From NCBI GenBank assembly GCA_964398865.1, contig CAYNOO010000017.1:1-11943 (forward strand): a stretch of DNA of 11,943 nt, written 5' to 3'. Each line of letters starts with the position of its first letter. The stretch's first letter is position 1. A program made the position numbers and the translations under genes. Below the pieces are notes generated by a model. The model did not search any database. It worked only from the letters and a program-made list of their open reading frames with translations, and was not told where the DNA came from. Of the stretch, positions 7,297-11,943 are shown one piece after another. This stretch comes from Phycocordibacter sp964398865 (lineage in GTDB: Bacteria > Patescibacteriota > Minisyncoccia > Phycocordibacterales > Phycocordibacteraceae).

Positions 7297-7302
7297 GTAC
7301 CC

Positions 7303-8343
7303 ATGGATATCAGAGAAAACGTCCCGCTCTCTTTGCTCACCACATTCCGCACGGGGGGACCTCTGCGGTTTTTGCTTACTATCGAGAGCACTGAAGAAAT
7401 CAGCGCAGCTGTCGATTTTGCTTCAAAGCAAGGATTGCCCCTGATTGTGCTCGGTCATGGTTCGAACATGTTGGCTCCAGACAGCGGACTTCAGGCTGTC
7501 TTTCTGCGCTTGGAGATGCAGACGATTACTTCTGTTATTAATGATACGGGCGTGATGCTCTCGGCAGAAGCTGGTGTGACGTGGGATACGCTCGTAGCGA
7601 GCGCTGTCGAGAACGGCTGGTGGGGGTTAGAAAATCTTTCCGCCATCCCCGGCACGGTTGGTGCTGCAGTAGTACAAAACATCGGGGCGTATGGTGCTGC
7701 AATATCTGAGCGCGTGGTTTCGGTTGATGTGTTCGATACAAAAAGTCGCAACATACGAACTCTTACCGCGAATGAGTGTCAGTTTGGATATCGCACGAGC
7801 GTGTTCAAAAAAGAAATCGATCGCTACATTATCATCCGTGTCGCTCTCTTACTCTCGTCGGTACCAGTACCCAATCTCACGTACCGGGATCTTTCGCGTG
7901 CATTCAAGGGTATGACCGAACCCTCGCTCACTTCAATTCGGGAAGCTGTGAAAAAAATACGTCAAGACAAATTTCCTTCACTTTCTGATTTCGGTACTGC
8001 TGGTTCTTTTTTCCTCAATCCTATTCTTACTGAAGGAGTGACTGAAGAGCTTTCGAAGCGCTATCCAGACATGCCGCTTTTCCCGCTTCCTGAAGGGGGG
8101 GTCAAAATACCGCTTGCGTGGATATTTGATCGCGCACTTTCCTTGAAGCACGAGCGAAGCGGAAAAGCATTTTTATGGGAGAAGCAAGCTCTCGTTCTCA
8201 CTGCAGAGGCGGGTGCGACGAGCGATGACGTGATAGCGCTTGCGTCCCGAATTGCACACGCGGTGTTTGATAAGACAGGAATTCGCATTACACCTGAAGT
8301 CAGATTATTTGGCGGTGAAAATAAAATCTTGTCTGCAGAATAA
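7303..8343 (+). CDS. murB: UDP-N-acetylenolpyruvoylglucosamine reductase MurB (type I)
   Basis: MurB is the FAD- and NADPH-dependent cytoplasmic enzyme that reduces UDP-GlcNAc-enolpyruvate to UDP-MurNAc in peptidoglycan precursor synthesis. The 346-residue protein is close to E. coli MurB in length (342) and type. The N-terminal TTFRTGGP is at 13-20, the FAD-binding LGHGSNMLAPD at 50-60, ENLSAIPGTVGAA at 110-122, QNIGAYGAAI at 125-134, FGYRTSVFK at 161-169 (the type I tyrosine-loop region), QDKFP at 221-225, GTAGSFFLNP at 231-240 with the proton-donor Ser at 235, and TPEVRLFG at 330-337 with the catalytic Glu at 332. All expected catalytic residues are present. The ATG at 7303 has GGAG 5 bases upstream inside the inverted repeat. 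It stands apart from other mur genes, separated by structured DNA on the left and an AT-rich stretch on the right. Confidence 0.97.
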   Translation: MDIRENVPLSLLTTFRTGGPLRFLLTIESTEEISAAVDFASKQGLPLIVLGHGSNMLAPDSGLQAVFLRLEMQTITSVINDTGVMLSAEAGVTWDTLVASAVENGWWGLENLSAIPGTVGAAVVQNIGAYGAAISERVVSVDVFDTKSRNIRTLTANECQFGYRTSVFKKEIDRYIIIRVALLLSSVPVPNLTYRDLSRAFKGMTEPSLTSIREAVKKIRQDKFPSLSDFGTAGSFFLNPILTEGVTEELSKRYPDMPLFPLPEGGVKIPLAWIFDRALSLKHERSGKAFLWEKQALVLTAEAGATSDDVIALASRIAHAVFDKTGIRITPEVRLFGGENKILSAE

Positions 8344-8421
8344 TAAAAATATATCTTTCTTACTTTCGATTTTGTTTTTTGTAAAAAACTTTTATTAAAT
8401 TTATTTTTTTATATAAAATTG
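8344..8421. other. Very AT-rich tract after murB
   Basis: About 78 bases, nearly all A and T, with T-runs, A-runs and TATAAA at 8412-8417. It contrasts with the roughly half-GC coding DNA around it. It directly precedes a consensus DnaA box. It may act as an unwinding element, an AT-rich promoter element, or a weak terminator of murB. No clear GC stem is present. Confidence 0.5.
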
Positions 8422-8430
8422 TTATCCACA
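8422..8430 (+). promoter_or_regulatory. Consensus DnaA box TTATCCACA
   Basis: The 9 bases match the strict DnaA-box consensus exactly and sit at the edge of the AT-rich tract. Only one perfect box is present here. A pair of CGCACAACG repeats lies at 8498-8506 and 8513-8521, within 100 bases. A single box may equally serve transcription control by DnaA or be chance. Confidence 0.4.
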
Positions 8431-8497
8431 AGTATTTTGTTTTCATCGTTGTACGCGCGCGTAGATGTTCCATACTGAATGTAAGCTTGTATCAAGA

Positions 8498-8531
8498 CGC
8501 ACAACGAATGTTCGCACAACGCATTTCGTTG
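8498..8531. repeat. Direct repeat CGCACAACG (x2) overlapping an imperfect inverted repeat
   Basis: CGCACAACG occurs at 8498-8506 and 8513-8521, a period of 15 bases. Overlapping it, CAACGAATG (8502-8510) is complementary to CATTTCGTTG (8522-8531) with a single bulge. The element ends at the -35 hexamer of the downstream promoter, a usual place for an operator. Confidence 0.4.
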
Positions 8532-8556
8532 AGGTCAGGCGTCGAGAGCATACAAT
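8529..8556 (+). promoter_or_regulatory. Probable promoter for the small basic protein
   Basis: TTGAGG (8529-8534) and TACAAT (8551-8556), 16 bases apart, match the -35 and -10 consensus at 4/6 and 5/6 positions. Transcription would begin near 8563, with an A-rich leader of about 25 bases lacking a Shine-Dalgarno. Confidence 0.45.
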
Positions 8557-8587
8557 GCTGTTAATCTCCAAAAATAAAATAAATTTT

Positions 8588-8680
8588 ATGGCAGCAAAGA
8601 AAAAAGCTAAGGCTAAGAAGCCAGCTAAGAGAAAGGCAGTCAAGAAGACCGTCAAGAAGAGCGCAAAGCGCCGCGTATAG
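8588..8680 (+). CDS. Tiny Lys/Ala-rich basic protein, histone H1-tail-like
   Basis: The predicted product is 30 residues, 13 Lys and 3 Arg, with most of the rest Ala and Val (MAAKKKAKAKK at the start, SAKRRV at the end). This composition resembles the C-terminal tail of histone H1 and bacterial H1-like proteins, so binding to DNA, or to RNA or ribosomes, is plausible. The frame extends upstream to 8465, but that part has no such composition; the ATG at 8588 starts the basic stretch and fits the upstream promoter. No Shine-Dalgarno is visible. A promoter-like pair upstream and a strong terminator 9 bases after the stop suggest a separate, possibly highly expressed, one-gene transcript. Function is inferred from composition only; low complexity means a non-coding RNA reading cannot be excluded. 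Confidence 0.7.
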   Translation: MAAKKKAKAKKPAKRKAVKKTVKKSAKRRV

Positions 8681-8689
8681 TCTCTTAAT

Positions 8690-8746
8690 AAAAAGCTCCC
8701 ATGAGGTGTCGCGCAAGCGTTCTCTCGTGGGGGCTTTTTATTTTTT
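8690..8746 (+). terminator. Strong intrinsic terminator between the basic protein and secA
   Basis: AAAAAGCTCCCATGAG (8690-8705) pairs with CTCGTGGGGGCTTTTT (8724-8739) over 16 bp including two G-T wobbles. The loop holds a nested CGC-GCAA-GCG mini-hairpin (8710-8719). The stem runs into TTTTTATTTTTT. This is the clearest terminator in the window. Because the stem begins with A's and ends with T's it may work in both directions, but no minus-strand gene lies nearby. Confidence 0.88.
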
Positions 8747-8792
8747 CAGGCGGACTCTATTTCCAAGCGTAAATATGTTACCATTCCTCGCT

Positions 8793-11267
8793 ATGCTAGG
8801 GTTGAATAAGTTTTTTGCGAACCAAAGCCCACTTCTCGGAGAGGCTAACAAAATAGTCGAGCAAGTGAATGCGCTCGAAAGCAGCGTGCGCGCCTATTCT
8901 GATGACGAGCTTGCGCGCCAAACTGTTCTTTTCAGAGAGCGATTGGCAGCTGGCGCCACTGTAGATCAGCTGTTGCCTGAAGCATTTGCTGCAGTACGGG
9001 AAGCCTCTCTTCGGACGCTCGGTCAGCGGCACTTTGATGTGCAGATAATTGGCGGATACGTGCTTCATAATCGCTCGATTGCAGAAATGAGAACTGGTGA
9101 AGGAAAGACGCTCGTCGCCACATTGCCTGCATACTTGAATGCTCTCTCAGGGAAGGGGGTGCATGTCGTCACCGTGAACGATTACTTGGCACGGCGCGAT
9201 GCGGTGTGGATGGGGCAAATTTACAATGCACTCGGATTAACTGTGGGCGTCATCAACCATGACTCCTCATTCATCTATGATGCCGCGCATGTTTTACCTA
9301 CTGAAAGTGCGGATTTGGATACTACGCGTGATGAGCTCGGGTCTTTTAAGGTGGTGCATGAGTTTTTGCGTCCAGTATCGCGCGCGGAAGCATACGCTGC
9401 TGACATAACGTACGGCACTAATAATGAATATGGTTTTGACTATCTTCGCGACAATTTGGAATATGACCGCGTGAATATCCGCCAGCGTGAACATCACTAC
9501 GCTATCGTTGACGAAGTGGATTCTATCCTTATAGATGAAGCACGCACACCACTCATCATTTCAGGACCTGCGAAAGAGCCGGAAGAGCTTTATAAGACAT
9601 TCGCGCACATCGCGACATCCCTCAAGGAAGGGGATGACTATACGGTGGATGAGAAACTGCGCGCCGTTATCATGACTGACGCTGGCGTAGAGAAAGCTGA
9701 ACGGGCGCTTGGTCTCGAGAATCTCTACGCTGAGGGGGGCGTGAAGTATGCCCATCATCTGGAGGCAGCGGTAAAAGCGCTTGCGGTTTTCATAAAGGAT
9801 AAGGATTATGTCATTAAGGATGGCAAGATAGTCATCGTTGATGAGTTCACGGGGCGTCTGCAGCCAGGACGCCGTTGGTCAGATGGACTGCATCAGGCGA
9901 TAGAGGCGAAGGAAGGTCTGACTATAGAGAAAGAGAGTCAGACCTACGCATCAATTACGTTTCAGAACTATTTCCGCATGTATGAGAAGGTGGCTGGCAT
10001 GACAGGTACGGGTGCGACGAGTGAAGAAGAATTTCGCTCCGTCTATAACCTTGATGTGGTGGTAATACCCACGAATAAACCGATCAATCGTATTGACCAT
10101 AGCGACCTCATTTTTCAGACTGAAAACGGAAAGTTTCAGGCAATCGTGCGCACGGTCAAGGAGAAAAATGAAAAAGGTCAGCCAGTCTTGATCGGCACCA
10201 CCTCCATTGAAGTCAATGAGCGTCTCGCAGCAGCGCTTCGCGCTGCCGGTGTCCCGCATGAGATGCTGAACGCGAAGAATCACGAGCGTGAAGGAGAAAT
10301 AATCGCGCAAGCTGGAAAAAAAGCAGGAGTTACTGTCGCGACAAACATGGCAGGTCGTGGCGTTGACGTGAAGCTTGGCGGCAATCCTGCCACCGATGAG
10401 GCGTACGACGACGTCAAGAAATTGGATGGGCTCTTTGTTATAGGAACCGAGCGACATGACGCCAGACGCATCGACAATCAGCTTCGCGGTCGCGCAGGGC
10501 GCCAAGGCGACCCAGGTGAGACGCAATTTTTCGTTTCCCTTGAAGATAAGCTAATGCGTGTGTTTGCTTCTGACATGGTGAAATCAATGATGGGACGCCT
10601 AGGCATCCCAGAAGATGAGCCTATTCAGAGTCGCATGGTGAGCCGGTCGCTCGAATCCGCACAGGAAAAGATAGAGGGCGTGAATTTCGATTCTCGTAAA
10701 CACGTGCTTGGTTTTGATGATGTTTTGAACCACCAGCGGGCAATCATCTATACCCGTCGTCGCGATGCTCTCATGGGCGGAGAGACAGAATTGATACAGG
10801 CGCTTCATGAGCATATGGAGGCTGCAGGCGCTGATGTTTCTGTCATTGCTGCTAAAAAAGAAGCGCTCGGTTCTGTTCAATTTGAAGCAGCTCTCAGGCG
10901 CTTACTTTTGCAGGCATACGATCTTTTCTGGATTGAACACTTGGATTCAATGGATCATTTGCGCGGAAGCGTGAATTTGCGCTCGTATGGCGGGAGAGAT
11001 CCGTTCATCGAATACCGCCGCGAAGGATTGCGGCTATTTCGGGATTTGGAAGCTTCGCTCTCGTCGTTCATCGCGGATGCCCTGTTGCATCTTGCTGATG
11101 CACCGGTCGCAACCCCTCACATCAATGTCGCGTCTGTTCCTTTTACTTCTGGCAAGCCTGCGCGGAACGATAAGGTGATGATTACCGACGGCACCGAAAC
11201 ACGAGAGATGAAATTCAAGAAAGCTGAAGAGTATATTTCCAAGGGTTGGAAAATCATAGAGAAGTAA
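8793..11267 (+). CDS. secA: Protein translocase ATPase SecA, with short helical wing region and no zinc-binding tail
   Basis: SecA drives post-translational export through SecYEG. The start at 8793 (MLGLNKFF) resembles the B. subtilis N-terminus and gives 824 residues; ATG 8775 would add six, and the frame opens at 8706 inside the terminator. Neither ATG has a Shine-Dalgarno. Visible are Walker A MRTGEGKT (99-106), GKGVHVVTVNDYLARRD (120-136), TYGTNNEYGFDYLRDN (206-221), DEVDSILIDEARTP (240-253), the preprotein-binding region from about 255, TNMAGRGVDVKLGG (517-530) and QLRGRAGRQGDPG (563-575). Compared with B. subtilis SecA there is an extra segment of about 30 residues (about 158-195) before the TYGTNN motif, the stretch between VIYxxR-like IIYTRRR and FWIEHLDSMDHLR is only about 55 residues instead of over 100, and the tail lacks the CxC...CC metal-binding motif, ending instead in a basic segment (KFKKAEEYISKGWKIIEK). 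Confidence 0.96.
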   Translation: MLGLNKFFANQSPLLGEANKIVEQVNALESSVRAYSDDELARQTVLFRERLAAGATVDQLLPEAFAAVREASLRTLGQRHFDVQIIGGYVLHNRSIAEMRTGEGKTLVATLPAYLNALSGKGVHVVTVNDYLARRDAVWMGQIYNALGLTVGVINHDSSFIYDAAHVLPTESADLDTTRDELGSFKVVHEFLRPVSRAEAYAADITYGTNNEYGFDYLRDNLEYDRVNIRQREHHYAIVDEVDSILIDEARTPLIISGPAKEPEELYKTFAHIATSLKEGDDYTVDEKLRAVIMTDAGVEKAERALGLENLYAEGGVKYAHHLEAAVKALAVFIKDKDYVIKDGKIVIVDEFTGRLQPGRRWSDGLHQAIEAKEGLTIEKESQTYASITFQNYFRMYEKVAGMTGTGATSEEEFRSVYNLDVVVIPTNKPINRIDHSDLIFQTENGKFQAIVRTVKEKNEKGQPVLIGTTSIEVNERLAAALRAAGVPHEMLNAKNHEREGEIIAQAGKKAGVTVATNMAGRGVDVKLGGNPATDEAYDDVKKLDGLFVIGTERHDARRIDNQLRGRAGRQGDPGETQFFVSLEDKLMRVFASDMVKSMMGRLGIPEDEPIQSRMVSRSLESAQEKIEGVNFDSRKHVLGFDDVLNHQRAIIYTRRRDALMGGETELIQALHEHMEAAGADVSVIAAKKEALGSVQFEAALRRLLLQAYDLFWIEHLDSMDHLRGSVNLRSYGGRDPFIEYRREGLRLFRDLEASLSSFIADALLHLADAPVATPHINVASVPFTSGKPARNDKVMITDGTETREMKFKKAEEYISKGWKIIEK

Positions 11268-11367
11268 GGAGACCGGAATCTTTCTTCGTGCAAAGTCGTT
11301 AGATATACTTGCGTCTTTCTTGCCTTCACGAGAGCCTGGCGGTGTACTATGTAGAGAGTACTTTTAC

Positions 11368-11376
11368 TTATCCACC
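11368..11376 (+). promoter_or_regulatory. Near-consensus DnaA-box-like sequence (8 of 9)
   Basis: TTATCCACC differs from the consensus TTATCCACA only in the last base and lies 14 bases before the ATG of the small membrane protein. On its own a match of this quality can be chance; it is recorded because a perfect box lies near 8422. Confidence 0.15.
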
Positions 11377-11390
11377 CTAATTCTTTCTTT

Positions 11391-11723
11391 ATGGGTTTGA
11401 TTCTACGTTTTTTAGGAACAGTCTTTGCCGTTCTGCTTTCGGCATACTTTATCAGCGGCTTTCATGTAGCAGACTTTTATACTGCAGCAATCGTCGCACT
11501 AGTACTTGGTCTTCTCAATATCACCCTGAAGCCCATTCTCCTGCTTCTCACGTTGCCGCTCAACCTCATTACCTTAGGGCTCTTTTCGTTCGTCATAAAC
11601 GCGGGTCTCATCCTTTTGGCAGCATCTTTTATCAAAGGTTTTACTGTCGATGGGTTTTTGCCCGCACTTTTCGCTGGAGCGCTTATCGCAGTGGTCGGCT
11701 GGTTGCTACATAAGCTGAAATAG
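11391..11723 (+). CDS. Small four-helix membrane protein, phage-holin-4/YvlD type
   Basis: This 110-residue protein is almost entirely hydrophobic, with four predicted membrane segments near 4-24, 30-50, 55-82 and 88-107. The central signature LLNITLKPILLLLTLPLNLITLGLF (split over 41-65) and the later GFTVDGF (83-89) match the YvlD family, labelled 'phage holin family 4' in databases. That label comes from similarity to mycobacteriophage holins; most members are chromosomal proteins of unknown function, and nothing phage-like is nearby. It is the expected length for the family. It follows secA by 123 bases. No Shine-Dalgarno precedes the ATG; promoter-like hexamers upstream (TATACT at 11304, TACTAT at 11345) lack a good -35 partner. 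Confidence 0.87.
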   Translation: MGLILRFLGTVFAVLLSAYFISGFHVADFYTAAIVALVLGLLNITLKPILLLLTLPLNLITLGLFSFVINAGLILLAASFIKGFTVDGFLPALFAGALIAVVGWLLHKLK

Positions 11724-11767
11724 ACAGTAAGTAGTAGGTAGTAGCTAGAAAGTAGTACGTAGAAAGA
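11724..11767. repeat. GTAG/AGTA-rich low-complexity tract
   Basis: Between the two last genes the sequence is built from repeats of GTAGTA, GTAGG, TAGAAAG and GTACGTAG with almost no C. It looks like a degenerated short tandem repeat rather than ordinary intergenic DNA and runs straight into the start of the four-helix-bundle gene. It supplies only a weak AGAAAG purine stretch as a ribosome-binding site. Confidence 0.6.
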
Positions 11768-11770
11768 AAA

Positions 11771-11943
11771 ATGCCAGGTCATCAAGATTCGATGAGCGCG
11801 TTTCGCGATTTAATCGTATGGCAGAGAGCGATGGAGACCGTTGAGGGTGCATATGAGGTGGCTCGCCAGCTCCCCCAAGAAGAACGTTTTGGTCTCATCT
11901 CTCAGATACAGCGTTCAGCAATTTCCATCCCTTCAAATATCGC
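11771..11943 (+). CDS. Four-helix-bundle protein (S23 / 23S rRNA intervening-sequence family), 5' part
   Basis: The first 57 codons are visible before the window ends. The residues FRDLIVWQRAM (11-21), YEVARQLP (28-35), and the ERFGLISQIQRSAISIPSNI run (38-57) are the N-terminal half of the family, which folds as a four-helix bundle of about 115-130 residues; the usual AEG should follow. Proteins of this kind were first found encoded in intervening sequences of 23S rRNA genes, but in Patescibacteria many copies occur away from rRNA operons; their function is unknown. No rRNA is present here. A second in-frame ATG at 11792 (MSAFRDL) is an equally possible start and closer to the family N-terminus. 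Confidence 0.9.
   Translation, partial: MPGHQDSMSAFRDLIVWQRAMETVEGAYEVARQLPQEERFGLISQIQRSAISIPSNI

Larger units (their letters stand above)
6991..7302. other. 312-bp gene-free region with several RNA-like structures
   Basis: No convincing protein gene or tRNA is visible here. The stretch contains a GC hairpin at 7049-7064, a small GCTAG/CTAGC hairpin (7086-7090 with 7098-7102), a long imperfect pairing of 7099-7115 with 7170-7187 whose core is GGAGCAA/TTGCTCC, and a 7-base complement (GGGGCTT 7062-7068 with AAGCCCC 7161-7167) that would compete with the GC hairpin. TAGAGCT recurs at 7014-7020, 7082-7088 and 7180-7186. The right end is a 21-bp inverted repeat at 7220-7296. A structured RNA gene is possible, but no known family was recognised. 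Confidence 0.5.

Noticed and set aside
6991..7302. tRNA, tmRNA, SRP RNA or RNase P RNA in the gap
   Set aside because: No GGTTCGA-type T-loop, no tmRNA end sequences, no SRP GGAAGGAAGC-type core and no RNase P core motif was found on either strand; GAGGAAAG at 7031-7038 alone is not enough for RNase P.
7185..7391. Minus-strand 68-codon frame across the inverted repeat and murB start
   Set aside because: Half of it is antisense to conserved murB codons and its sequence has no protein-like pattern; the palindrome alone explains the openness.
8706..8792. Upstream extension of secA
   Set aside because: The frame begins within the intrinsic terminator. MLGLNKFF at 8793 aligns with known SecA starts; ATG 8775 remains possible.
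9951..10526. 191-codon open frame on the minus strand inside secA
   Set aside because: It is the antisense shadow of highly conserved SecA motifs (MAGRGVD, RGRAGRQG); no recognisable domain or start signal.
11391..11723. Prophage or lysis module suggested by the 'phage holin' label
   Set aside because: No endolysin, integrase or structural phage gene is nearby; this family is mostly chromosomal in bacteria of unknown role.
1..11943. CRISPR array, insertion sequence or transposase
   Set aside because: No regularly spaced direct repeats and no transposase-like frame were found; the 21-bp inverted repeat encloses only 35 bases and shows no target duplication.

Overview
The window looks like a piece of a Candidate Phyla Radiation (Patescibacteria) genome, probably a Parcubacteria/Kaiserbacteria-type lineage. 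This is inferred from recognised protein types: a Wzx-like flippase with an N-terminus I associate with that group, an O-antigen-ligase-like protein fused to TPRs, a SecA without the usual zinc-binding tail, a tiny Lys/Ala-rich basic protein, and a four-helix-bundle (S23/intervening-sequence) protein. No rRNA marker is present, so the assignment is tentative. The standard code fits: no gene has an in-frame TGA, and all ten visible stops are TAA or TAG.

Bases 1-7000 are a surface-glycan locus. A 5'-truncated CapD/WbpM-type nucleotide-sugar 4,6-dehydratase is followed by a GtrB-like family 2 glycosyltransferase, a SAM-dependent methyltransferase and a LicD-like protein, all on the plus strand. 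A Wzx-type flippase is convergent with LicD, their stop codons overlapping by 4 bp. It is divergent from a large membrane ligase with C-terminal TPRs, and two strong hairpins lie in the 99-bp divergent gap. Together they suggest sugar activation, loading on a lipid carrier, modification by methyl and phospho-type groups, flipping, and transfer to an acceptor.

Bases 6991-7302 hold no gene but are rich in structure: a GC hairpin oriented as a minus-strand terminator, several complementary segments, and a perfect 21-bp inverted repeat whose right arm contains the ribosome binding site of murB. murB (peptidoglycan precursor synthesis) follows. Next is a very AT-rich stretch with a consensus DnaA box, then a 30-residue basic protein with its own probable promoter and a strong terminator.

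The right end carries secA (with a shortened helical wing region and an unusual C-terminus), a small four-helix membrane protein of the phage-holin-4/YvlD type, and the start of a four-helix-bundle gene preceded by a GTAG-rich low-complexity tract. Apart from the glycan genes these are housekeeping or small genes without an obvious shared pathway. Few genes have a clear Shine-Dalgarno sequence.
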